Below are positions 24,015 through 31,905 of a DNA stretch of 32,040 nt, piece by piece. The position numbers and the translations under genes were made by a program. Positions within the stretch are counted from its first letter, which is position 1. Every line of letters starts with the position of its first letter. Origin of the DNA: an uncultured Anaerolineae bacterium (GTDB lineage: Bacteria > Chloroflexota > Anaerolineae > Anaerolineales > Villigracilaceae); contig CAINXK010000004.1 in assembly GCA_903854805.1 (NCBI GenBank), positions 1-32,040 on the forward strand. The letters run 5' to 3'. Below the pieces are notes generated by a model. That model ran no database searches. It had not been told where the DNA came from and saw only the letters and a program-made list of their open reading frames with translations.

Positions 24015-25559
24015 ATGGGCAAGCTCAATTTAACCGGCATGAACCTGGGCCGTTATCACATTACCGAACCACTCGGAGAAGGTGGTATGGCCTCCGTTTA
24101 CAAGGCCTATGACACCAGCCTTGAGCGCAATGTAGCCATCAAGATCATCCGCACAGATATCGAAGATAGCAACGATGGCGAATTTCTTAAACGCTTTCAA
24201 CGTGAAGCCCGCGCGCTTGCACAGCTCGACCACCCCTATATTCTTAAAGTTCTGGATTACGGCGAACAGGATGGCGTGCCATATCTGGTGATGCCTTTCG
24301 TCCCAGGCGGCACCCTCAAACAAAAAATGGGCAGCGCCCTATCACCTCAGCAAGCAGCCAGCCTGCTGGCACCGATTGCCGGCGCACTGGAATACGCGCA
24401 CCAGCAGAATATCATCCACCGCGACGTCAAACCCGCCAATATCCTCATCAGCCAATCAGGGGCACCACTGCTCTCAGATTTCGGTATTGCCAAAGTTATT
24501 TCCGGCAGCGGCGCCACCCAGCTGACTGCCGCAGGCGTGGGCATCGGCACCCCAGATTATATGGCCCCCGAACAATGGATGGGTATAGCAGACCCAGGCA
24601 CTGATATATACTCGCTCGGTGTCGTTTTCTATGAGATGGTCACCGGTCACCGCCCCTATACGGCCGATACACCCGCAGCCGTGATGATCAAACACCTGCG
24701 TGACCCACTCCCCCGCCCAAGCAGCTTCATTCCGGGCTTGCCGGAAGAGGTTGAACAGGTATTATTTAAAGCCCTGGCAAAAGAACCAAAAGACCGCTTC
24801 AAGAGCATGGCCAGCTTTGCGACCGCACTCGAAAAGCTGGCGAACAGCGCCGCAACCGTCTTATCTGACATGCCTGTGGATGTGGTCACCCTTCTCAACC
24901 CGGAAAAAACATCCCTGGTTTCCCCGGTAGGCGTACAGACAAAAACCACCAGTCAGACTATCCCGGTGCCAGGCAGCCAGACAGGAGTAAAGCTGGAAAC
25001 CTGGAAAATTATCCTGGCTGTGGTCAGCGGGCTGGCCGTAATTGTTTTTTTGTGCCTGCTGGCAGGTGGAAGCGCTTTTTTCGCATCCCGGAGCCTGTTG
25101 AACAACAAACCAGCCCCGCTCACACCTGCGGGAACAACCGGCCAGGCCAGCACCCAATTACCCAGCAATCTGGCCGAAACATCCGCGCCACCACCCGCTC
25201 GCCCTTCTGCCAGCAGCAAGCTGACCAGTGCACCCGAAGCCACTCCTACGCCCCTGCAAAGCATCACAGGTTATCCCGAAGATGTACCTTTCTTAAAAGA
25301 CAACAATGGCGACCTGATGACTTCAGTCAGCCAGGGTATGCAGATGTTCAGCTTCTCCAGCAATCTATCTCTGACCGAACTTTCTGATTTTTATGTGACC
25401 GGCATGAAAACCAACAACTGGCAGGTTGTAAACGAAATGACCCAGGGCACAACCAAAATCTGGTATTTTATGAAAAATGACACACGCATGGTGATGATCT
25501 CGCTCACTTCAAACGACAATACAACCAGGATCGCAGTCATGATCCCGCCGGCGAATTAA
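24015..25559 (+). CDS. Membrane-anchored Ser/Thr protein kinase (PknB-type)
   Basis: The 514-residue protein has a complete Hanks-type kinase domain (about residues 13-270): glycine loop GEGGMASV (21-28), ATP lysine K43, catalytic HRDVKPAN (H135, R136, D137), DFG (155-157) and APE (184-186). A linker, a single membrane helix (about 335-365), a Thr/Pro/Ser-rich spacer and a C-terminal extracytoplasmic domain of about 110 residues follow. That domain is not a PASTA repeat; it resembles small sensor domains of unknown ligand. GGAGGG at 24004-24009 sets ATG 24015 as start. Neighbouring secreted and lipoprotein genes suggest a cell-envelope signal, which is inference. Confidence 0.93.
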   Translation: MGKLNLTGMNLGRYHITEPLGEGGMASVYKAYDTSLERNVAIKIIRTDIEDSNDGEFLKRFQREARALAQLDHPYILKVLDYGEQDGVPYLVMPFVPGGTLKQKMGSALSPQQAASLLAPIAGALEYAHQQNIIHRDVKPANILISQSGAPLLSDFGIAKVISGSGATQLTAAGVGIGTPDYMAPEQWMGIADPGTDIYSLGVVFYEMVTGHRPYTADTPAAVMIKHLRDPLPRPSSFIPGLPEEVEQVLFKALAKEPKDRFKSMASFATALEKLANSAATVLSDMPVDVVTLLNPEKTSLVSPVGVQTKTTSQTIPVPGSQTGVKLETWKIILAVVSGLAVIVFLCLLAGGSAFFASRSLLNNKPAPLTPAGTTGQASTQLPSNLAETSAPPPARPSASSKLTSAPEATPTPLQSITGYPEDVPFLKDNNGDLMTSVSQGMQMFSFSSNLSLTELSDFYVTGMKTNNWQVVNEMTQGTTKIWYFMKNDTRMVMISLTSNDNTTRIAVMIPPAN

Positions 25560-25568
25560 CCTTTTACC

Positions 25569-25586
25569 AAACTGCACAGTTTTTTT
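25569..25586 (+). terminator. Short hairpin with T-run after kinase gene
   Basis: AAACT-GCAC-AGTTT followed by further T residues (to 25586), ten bases after the kinase stop, is a small intrinsic-terminator-like structure. The stem is only five A/T-rich pairs, so confidence is limited. Confidence 0.45.
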
Positions 25587-25588
25587 CT

Positions 25589-25603
25589 AATTGAAGATAT
25601 AAT
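25589..25603 (+). promoter_or_regulatory. Promoter-like 15-mer with TATAAT, copy 1
   Basis: AATTGAAGATATAAT contains a perfect -10 hexamer (25598-25603). The same 15 bases occur at 28498-28512 before the second lipoprotein gene, with similar flanks (TCT upstream, AATT downstream). If active, it gives a leader of roughly 165 bases for the secreted protein gene at 25778. No consensus -35 lies 17 bases upstream. Confidence 0.5.
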
Positions 25604-25777
25604 TAATTGTCAAAGTAAATTAATGATTATTCAGAGGGGTATTTTTTCCAGACCACCCCGCCCGACTCAATTCGGGACGAATAAGGAGGCCAATAGAACC
25701 TACCCAAAAGTATCTGCTGCCTCGTCCGCTCTACCAAAACACCGCCATAACCAGTATCAATTTATCAAGGAGTAATA

Positions 25778-26206
25778 ATGAAGAAAAACGTTTTTGTCAC
25801 CGTAATCATATTGGCACTTCTGGCCTCCATGCTGCCGCTCGGCAGTGCATTGGCCAAGGAACCTGGCAACTCTAATGTCAATGTCCGCAATAAATCCGGT
25901 GGTGTGGTTACAGTGATCCTCACAAACGCGAATGGATCGCAGACTCTAACACTCGCCGAAGGTGTTTACAACATCAGCCTGCCCGCCACCACGTACAGCT
26001 ATTACGCCATCACACCTTGCGGTAACCAGGTCGGCACTTTCAACCTGACCAACCACAGACAGATGTTCTTCTTCTGCAACAATGGACCCGAGATTAAACT
26101 TCAAAATCTGGTTCCACCCGAGCCCGTTTGCCTCGTTAGTGGATTCTTGAATCCACACAGACACTTTTTCGGAAGACCCCAGCTCACTTGCTTAAATTCA
26201 TTTTAA
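25778..26206 (+). CDS. Small secreted protein
   Basis: The 142-residue protein has a clear Sec signal peptide: positive MKKN, a hydrophobic core, and a probable cleavage after A26 in GSALA. The mature part (about 116 residues) begins with a beta-rich region (NVNVRNKSGGVVTVILTNANG) that looks like a small beta-sandwich. It has four cysteines (TPCGNQ, FFCNN, EPVCLV, LTCLN), enough for two disulfides. No family is recognised. AAGGAG at about 25768-25773 supports ATG 25778. It lies between a membrane kinase and envelope lipoproteins, so a surface role is plausible. Confidence 0.8.
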   Translation: MKKNVFVTVIILALLASMLPLGSALAKEPGNSNVNVRNKSGGVVTVILTNANGSQTLTLAEGVYNISLPATTYSYYAITPCGNQVGTFNLTNHRQMFFFCNNGPEIKLQNLVPPEPVCLVSGFLNPHRHFFGRPQLTCLNSF

Positions 26207-26272
26207 ACTGCTGATCCGAATCAGAAAAGTTTACACACATTTCTCTGGAAAGGCTCGCTCCACAAATCAATG

Positions 26273-26310
26273 CAAATACAACCCGCATCGCCTGATGCGG
26301 GTTGTATTTG
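26273..26310. terminator. Perfect 17-bp hairpin terminator
   Basis: CAAATACAACCCGCATC (26273-26289) pairs exactly with 26294-26310 around a GCCT loop. The arm ends in T-rich TTGTATTTG, followed by TCTCC, and its mirror is A/T-rich too, so it may act in both directions. It follows the secreted protein gene. The rest of 26207-26565 contains no supported gene. Confidence 0.75.
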
Positions 26311-26552
26311 TCTCCAGGTCATTGCTGCGCACATCCTAAAAATCAAGATTAAAAGGAGTGCAGCACCAAAATACGGCTGGTTATGAGTCGCACAAAAATA
26401 ACCCCACCCTTCCAACCAACCCGGTCCACAATACGTCCGCCCAGACGCTTGAATGTGCTTTTATTCGGCAAAGCGCCAATGCTCGATCTGCAAGCCCCAA
26501 TTTTTGTTTCTTAATAGAATTGTTGGTTTTCCCATTGGCATCCCTTTTTTGG

Positions 26553-26558
26553 TAAAAT
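26553..26558 (+). promoter_or_regulatory. Possible -10 box giving a leaderless lipoprotein mRNA
   Basis: TAAAAT ends eight bases before ATG 26566 and no Shine-Dalgarno precedes that ATG. Transcription starting six to eight bases after the hexamer would begin at or next to the ATG. There is no clear -35 at standard spacing, so this is suggestive only. Confidence 0.35.
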
Positions 26559-26565
26559 CTCTCTT

Positions 26566-28176
26566 ATGTTTAAAATCCCAGTCATTATCCTGATCCCCAT
26601 CCTGCTCTTGAGCGCCTGCACCCGTACTGCGCCGGTCAAAAACGCCGGCACACCGGTCGCCGTACCAACCGTATTTAACGCTAAACCGATAATTCCCACC
26701 GGCGTCTCCATCCAAACCTACCTGCCCCCTACTCGCGACCCGGCAGCACCCATCAATAGCCCAACCCCGGATGGCTCCATGCAAGCCTTCCCCACCTTTA
26801 CACCCCTGCCAGATAATGCCAGCCTCCAGACCACACCCACACCCGGTTCCCAGACTTATACCGTCGAAAGCGGTGATTTTCCTTCATCAATCGCCGAAAA
26901 ATTTGGCATAAGTACAGACGAACTTCTGGCAGCCAACAGCATGGGCGGCGATGCAGTCATTTACCCCGGAGATAGCCTGATCATCCCAGTCAGCACACTC
27001 CCCCAGCCGCCCTCAGAATCCGGCTCGGCAGCGAGTGCAGTCGCCAGTTCGGACTATTTCAAGATCCTGCCAGACTCGGAACTGATCTACGGCCCATTGA
27101 GTTCTTTGCTGGATGTAAGTACCTATATCCAGCAAAAGGGTGGCTACCTGGCTTTTTATACCCAGGATGTAAATGGCGAAAACCTCAACGGAGCACAAAT
27201 CCTGATCCGCGTGGCCCATAACTACTCGGTCAACCCACGCCTGCTGCTCGCCCTGCTCGAATACCGTGCTCAGTGGGTCACCAACCCCAACCCGGCCCCC
27301 ACCACCATCGACACACCCATCGGCTATGTCGATGACTTCCACCAGGGTCTCTACCGCCAGCTAACCTGGTCCGCCGATATGCTCAACCAGGGCTTTTACC
27401 GCTGGAAGGAAAGCCAGGTCCAGAACTGGACTCTGTCGGATGGCACCACCGTGGTGCCACAGCCCGGGATCAACCCCGGTACTGCCGCTGTTCAACACCT
27501 GTTTTCTAAGCTCGATACCCAGGAAACCTGGTTGTACGATACCGGACCGAACGGGCTGTACACTACCTTTAATAAGTTGTTTGGCTATCCCTTCGACCTG
27601 GCCATCGAACCACTCCTGCCAGCCGGGCTGACCCAACCAGCCCTCAGCCTGCCGTTTCAACCCGGACAGGTCTGGCAATTTACAGGCGGGCCGCACGCCG
27701 GTTGGGACCAGGGCTCTGCCTGGGCCGGGCTCGACTTTGCCCCACCCGGTGAGCCAATCGGCTGCGCCCCATCCGATGCCTGGGTTACCGCCGTCGCCCC
27801 TGGGCTGATCTTACGCGCAGACAATGGCGCGGTGGTTCAGGATTTGGATGGCGATGGCATTGAACAAACTGGCTGGACCATCCTTTACATGCATATAGAA
27901 ACCCGTGATCGCGTCCAACCCGGCACGACCCTCAAAACCGGCGATAAGATCGGGCATCCATCCTGTGAAGGTGGGCTTGCCGCTGCCGACCACCTGCACC
28001 TGGCTCGCCGATACAACGGACTGTGGATCCCGGCCGCCGACCCCAGGCTGCCTTTCGTACTGGGAGGCTATGTAACCAGCGGTAACAATGTCGAATATGA
28101 CGGTCGCCTGACCGGCAATGGCAAGGTTGTAGAAGCCTGGGATGGCAGCAATGCCATCAACCAGATCCAACGCTAG
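26566..28176 (+). CDS. LysM/M23-like lipoprotein, paralogue 1
   Basis: The 536-residue lipoprotein has a lipobox LLLSAC (C18), then a Thr/Pro-rich linker to about residue 100. A LysM domain follows (YTVESGDFPSSIAEKFGIS...PGDSLIIPV, about 102-146). The central domain of about 200 residues contains YSVNPRLLLALLEY and resembles the lysozyme-like fold. The C-terminal M23/LytM-like domain has GGPHAGW, GLDFAPP, LYMHIE and the HLHLARRYNG Zn-binding motif. An EF-hand-like DLDGDGIEQTGW lies within it. It probably remodels peptidoglycan from the outer face of the membrane. It heads a run of three homologous genes. Confidence 0.85.
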   Translation: MFKIPVIILIPILLLSACTRTAPVKNAGTPVAVPTVFNAKPIIPTGVSIQTYLPPTRDPAAPINSPTPDGSMQAFPTFTPLPDNASLQTTPTPGSQTYTVESGDFPSSIAEKFGISTDELLAANSMGGDAVIYPGDSLIIPVSTLPQPPSESGSAASAVASSDYFKILPDSELIYGPLSSLLDVSTYIQQKGGYLAFYTQDVNGENLNGAQILIRVAHNYSVNPRLLLALLEYRAQWVTNPNPAPTTIDTPIGYVDDFHQGLYRQLTWSADMLNQGFYRWKESQVQNWTLSDGTTVVPQPGINPGTAAVQHLFSKLDTQETWLYDTGPNGLYTTFNKLFGYPFDLAIEPLLPAGLTQPALSLPFQPGQVWQFTGGPHAGWDQGSAWAGLDFAPPGEPIGCAPSDAWVTAVAPGLILRADNGAVVQDLDGDGIEQTGWTILYMHIETRDRVQPGTTLKTGDKIGHPSCEGGLAAADHLHLARRYNGLWIPAADPRLPFVLGGYVTSGNNVEYDGRLTGNGKVVEAWDGSNAINQIQR

Positions 28177-28247
28177 CAATCAATCCACCCTGAACCCAGG
28201 TGCACCATTTATCCATTTTCATAGGGAAACCTGGCAGATGCTGATCT

Positions 28248-28485
28248 GCGCTCTTCCGGAGCATCAACTTTACCCCTGCATGCTGCTACACGCAAGTTTT
28301 TGGGAACACTTTTTCGCGATATTTTCCAAAGAAACTTCGTATCATTCGTTCATTCGACACTTATTCGTAATAAAAACAGCCACAATAGTCCCTGGGTTGC
28401 CTGCGCTTGTTACGAACAAGCACAGGCAGCGCAGATTAAATATTTTTTCCCCACGAATCTGGGGAGAACCTGTATCATTTTTTAG
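28248..28485. repeat. Dispersed intergenic repeat, copy B (about 238 bp)
   Basis: This is homologous to 17205-17438 throughout. Its hairpins are GCTTGTT-ACG-AACAAGC (28405-28421), extended by GCCTG/CAGGC arms, and TCCCC/GGGGA (28448-28465). In copy A the same positions also pair, with partly different bases. It fills most of the 349-base gap between the first and second lipoprotein genes and ends just before a promoter-like 15-mer. Confidence 0.8.
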
Positions 28486-28497
28486 GGGATCTGTCTG

Positions 28498-28512
28498 AAT
28501 TGAAGATATAAT
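28498..28512 (+). promoter_or_regulatory. Promoter-like 15-mer with TATAAT, copy 2
   Basis: AATTGAAGATATAAT is identical to 25589-25603; TATAAT is at 28507-28512. ATG 28526 lies only 13 bases later, so the transcript would have a leader of about 5-8 bases and no room for a Shine-Dalgarno. Confidence 0.6.
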
Positions 28513-28525
28513 AAATTTGAGAACC

Positions 28526-30175
28526 ATGAAAAGATTCCTACCCATCCTTCAGATTGCCATCATAACCTCATTATTGACATCCTGTCTCGGCAACACCGCC
28601 GGATTATGGGGTGAACAGATCACGCCCACAAATGTAGAATTCCCCAGCCAGACTGCCGTACGTACTCGCGTACCCAGCCTTACACCTTCCCCCAGCATCA
28701 CCCCATTAAAAGAAATCCCCATGCCGGGCACAGCTACCCCTATTCTGTCCCCCACCATGCCGAATGCAACCAACACTGCCAGCCCCACACCGGAGAACAG
28801 CACCCCAGTCGCCACCTTCACCCAACCTGTGATTACAGCCACCCTGCCAGCGGTCAACGCATCTGGCCCCATGGATGTCTATCACAGCCAGGGCGGCGAT
28901 ACCCTTAACATCGTTGCAAAACGCTTCGCCCTGCGACCTGAACAGATCATCACAGATGTGATCCTGCCGCCACCAGATCAACTTATTCCACCAGATACCC
29001 TGCTGCTGGTTCCCAAACCGGCTCCAGGTGAGATCCGCGGTCCGGGTGAAAATACCATCCCCGATAGCGAGGTCGTCTACGGTCCGGCTTCTGTTGGCTT
29101 CAGCCTCAAAGATTACGTCACAAAAGCAGACGGCTATCTGGTTCGTTATGAAGGTTCGCTCAGCTCTGACCAGATCAGCGGCATTGAGGCGGTGGAACGC
29201 ATCTGCGATGAAAACTCGCTCAGCCCGCGCATCATTCTAGCCATTATCGAGTATGAAAGCCATTGGGTTCTGAGCCACCCCACCAACCTGGCCGAGGACG
29301 AATACCCATTGGGTTACGTCGAATTTTTACACAAAGGCCTATTCCGCCAGTTAATGTGGGCTTCCGGCGCGCTTTCAGATGGCTATTATCGCTGGCGTTC
29401 CGGCAACCTGAACGAACTAAAATTTACAGATGGCTCAACCCTGCGCTTAAACCCTTTCCTGAATGCCGGAACCGCTGCCATACAGTATTACTTTGCCCAA
29501 AACCACTCCCGCGCCGAATGGGATCAGGCCATCGCGCCCAGCGGCTTCCCAGCCTTATATGAGCGCATGTTTGGGCCGACCCTTCAGCGTGCCCAAACCT
29601 TCGAACCCACCATCCCAAACGGACTGGTCCAACCATTCCTCAGCCTGCCCTTTGAACCCGGACACCTGTGGGCGCTGACGGGTGGACCACATTCAGCCTG
29701 GGAAAAACAAGGCGCGCTCGCCGCACTCGATTTCGCGCCCAGCTCGATGGCAAATGGTTGTATGGAAAATAATGCCTGGGTTGTGGCACCTGCTGCGGGA
29801 AAAGTTATCCGCCTGGCCACCGGCGTGGTCATGCTCGACCTGGATGGCGATGGGCTGGAACAAACTGGCTGGGTCATTCTATTCATGCATATCAGCACCA
29901 CCGGTAAAGTTGTCCTCAACCAGACGCTACAAAAAGACGCTCACATCGGGCACCCATCCTGCGAAGGTGGCGTCTCCACTGGCACACATTTGCATATTGC
30001 GCGCAAATACAACGGCGAATGGATGCTGGCTGATGGACCGCTGTCATTCAATATGGATGGCTGGATCGCTCACAACGGTGTTTTACCCTACAAAGGCAGT
30101 CTCACCAGGGGTGAGCAGATCGTCACCGCCTGCACCTGTTCAACGTATGAAACCAACATTATCCGCGATAAATAA
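28526..30175 (+). CDS. LysM/M23-like lipoprotein, paralogue 2
   Basis: The 549-residue lipoprotein (lipobox SLLTSC, C20) has the same architecture as the genes on both sides. It has a long Thr/Pro/Ser linker (about 40-115), a LysM-like region (YHSQGGDTLNIVAKRFAL), the lysozyme-like central domain with LSPRIILAIIEYESHWV, and an M23-like domain with GGPHSAW, ALDFAPS, LFMHIS and HLHIARKYNGEW. The central EYESHW contains the Glu-Ser pair expected for lytic transglycosylases, which paralogues 1 and 3 lack. The DLDGDGLEQTGW insert is present. ATG 28526 is preferred over TTG 28517 for its signal peptide start MKRF. Confidence 0.85.
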   Translation: MKRFLPILQIAIITSLLTSCLGNTAGLWGEQITPTNVEFPSQTAVRTRVPSLTPSPSITPLKEIPMPGTATPILSPTMPNATNTASPTPENSTPVATFTQPVITATLPAVNASGPMDVYHSQGGDTLNIVAKRFALRPEQIITDVILPPPDQLIPPDTLLLVPKPAPGEIRGPGENTIPDSEVVYGPASVGFSLKDYVTKADGYLVRYEGSLSSDQISGIEAVERICDENSLSPRIILAIIEYESHWVLSHPTNLAEDEYPLGYVEFLHKGLFRQLMWASGALSDGYYRWRSGNLNELKFTDGSTLRLNPFLNAGTAAIQYYFAQNHSRAEWDQAIAPSGFPALYERMFGPTLQRAQTFEPTIPNGLVQPFLSLPFEPGHLWALTGGPHSAWEKQGALAALDFAPSSMANGCMENNAWVVAPAAGKVIRLATGVVMLDLDGDGLEQTGWVILFMHISTTGKVVLNQTLQKDAHIGHPSCEGGVSTGTHLHIARKYNGEWMLADGPLSFNMDGWIAHNGVLPYKGSLTRGEQIVTACTCSTYETNIIRDK

Positions 30176-31667
30176 TAAGCTGGGATCAATTTACCCTGGT
30201 CCTGCTCGAACCTGGCCGCGCGGTCTGAACCTGATCCTGGCTTTGATTTTCCTGTTAAGCGCTTGCACAGCCCCAGAAACCCTCACACCCATGCCCGTCT
30301 TGCCACGCGAACCGGTTTTTCCCACACCGGCAGCTATCTTCACACCATTGCCCACCCGCGCGCCCTACGGTCCTGCCGAGCTGGTCGATTACACGGCCCA
30401 GACCGGCGATACCCTGCCCGCCCTGGCAGTACGCTTCAACACCAGTATCGCCGAAATCCGCACTGCCAATCCCATTATCCCGCAAAGCGCCACCACCATG
30501 CCGCCCGGCATGCCCATGAAGATCCCGATCTATTACCTGCCGCTCTGGGGCACCCCGTATCAGATCATACCAGACAGCTTATTTGCCGATGGTCCGGCCC
30601 AGCTTGACTTTGACATCGAAGGCTTTATCAATGCCCAGCCTGGCTGGTTAAAAAACTACCGCGGACAACTCAGCGACAATGTCTACAGCGGGGCTCAAAT
30701 TATCCGGCTGGTGGCCAACAACTTCAGCGTCAGTCCCCGCCTGCAGTTGGCCCTGCTTGAATACTTCGGTCAGGCGCTCAGCAACCCGCTTATGCCTGAT
30801 ACAACCTATGTGCTCGGTTACCACGAACAATTTCACCAGGGTGTCTACCTTCAGCTGGTCTGGATGGCGAACACCCTTAACAATGGCTACTATGGTTGGC
30901 GGCGCGGCAGCCTGACCGAGTTTGAACATCCTGATACACGCATTGAACGTCCCGATCCCTGGCAAAATGCCGCCACAGTGGCACTTCAGTATGCTTTTTC
31001 ACGCCTGTATTCAACGCCAGTCTTTGACCAGATGATCGGCCCGGGCGGGCTGGCTGAAACCTATGCACACCTGTTCGGCGACCCCTGGCAGAATGTTAAG
31101 CCACACATTCCGGGCAGCCTGACCCAGCCAGATTTTATCCTGCCGTTTGAACCTGGCCACGGCTGGACTTACACTGGCGGCCCGCACACTGGATGGGGAA
31201 AAGGTGAACCTTACGCCGCCATCGATTTCGCCCCAAGTGGGGTTTCCGCTTGCGGCAGTTCGGATGACTGGACCACGGCCATGGCTGATGGTGTGATAGC
31301 CCGTTCAGAATTGGCCGAAGTGGTATTAGACCTGGATGGAGATGGCAACGAGCAAACTGGTTGGAATATTTTCTACCTGCACCTATCCAGCTTTGATCGA
31401 ATTGCCGCCGGAAAAAATGTCAAAGCTGGTGACCGGCTCGGCCATCCTTCTTGCGAAGGTGGAGAAACCACAGGCACACATGTTCACATCGCGCGAAAAT
31501 ACAACGGCGAATGGATCCTGGCCGATAGCCCGATACCTTTCAACATGGAAGGCTGGGTCGTCCGCAATGGATCGGATGCGTACCTGGGCACCCTGGTCCG
31601 CTTCTCCCAAACCGTTACCGCATCCGATCAATCCGAAGGTAAATCCTTCATCAAATCTGATCGATGA
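30147..31667 (+). CDS. LysM/M23-like lipoprotein, paralogue 3
   Basis: The 506-residue lipoprotein (lipobox FLLSAC, C40) has a short linker, a LysM-like domain (YTAQTGDTLPALAVRFNTSIAEI), the central domain (VSPRLQLALLEYFGQ) and an M23-like domain with GGPHTGW, AIDFAPS, FYLHLS and HVHIARKYNGEW. It also has DLDGDGNEQTGW. The in-frame ORF extends upstream inside the previous gene, but ATG 30147 is the last ATG before the signal sequence and gives a 29-base overlap with the preceding gene. The resulting n-region is long (about 27 residues), so a nearer non-ATG start is possible. It is probably translationally coupled to paralogue 2. Confidence 0.8.
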   Translation: MKPTLSAINNKLGSIYPGPARTWPRGLNLILALIFLLSACTAPETLTPMPVLPREPVFPTPAAIFTPLPTRAPYGPAELVDYTAQTGDTLPALAVRFNTSIAEIRTANPIIPQSATTMPPGMPMKIPIYYLPLWGTPYQIIPDSLFADGPAQLDFDIEGFINAQPGWLKNYRGQLSDNVYSGAQIIRLVANNFSVSPRLQLALLEYFGQALSNPLMPDTTYVLGYHEQFHQGVYLQLVWMANTLNNGYYGWRRGSLTEFEHPDTRIERPDPWQNAATVALQYAFSRLYSTPVFDQMIGPGGLAETYAHLFGDPWQNVKPHIPGSLTQPDFILPFEPGHGWTYTGGPHTGWGKGEPYAAIDFAPSGVSACGSSDDWTTAMADGVIARSELAEVVLDLDGDGNEQTGWNIFYLHLSSFDRIAAGKNVKAGDRLGHPSCEGGETTGTHVHIARKYNGEWILADSPIPFNMEGWVVRNGSDAYLGTLVRFSQTVTASDQSEGKSFIKSDR

Positions 31668-31675
31668 ACCAGGTA

Positions 31676-31809
31676 CATGGTGAATTTACCCACCGGTATC
31701 CGCTTCAAGTCATAACCATCGCAGCCACTGCCCGCCAATAAACACCGATCGGTGGGCTGCCCCGTCAGTGGTTATTTTGCGGGAACCCTTCCGCAAAATA
31801 ACCACAAAA
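31676..31809. repeat. Right-edge direct repeat, copy 1 (about 134 bp)
   Basis: From CATGG to CCACAAAA this matches 31906-32040 nearly base for base (few substitutions in about 134). It includes the palindrome CACCGATCGGTG (31743-31754) and ends in a hairpin with arms GTGGTTATTTTGCGG (31768-31782) and its complement (31791-31805), around the loop GAACCCTT. It begins nine bases after the stop of the third lipoprotein gene. Confidence 0.85.
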
Positions 31810-31905
31810 AAATAATTTTCATCTATCTGGAAGTCTTCAACCCCTGCGCCGTATGTACTGACCGGGCAAAACCTCGATTAACATTCGCCGCGCAGCAAAA
31901 ATCAG

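Noticed and set aside
29682..30146. N-terminal extension of the third lipoprotein
   Set aside because: The extension overlaps the second lipoprotein gene in another frame and would bury the signal peptide and lipobox 195 residues inside the protein.
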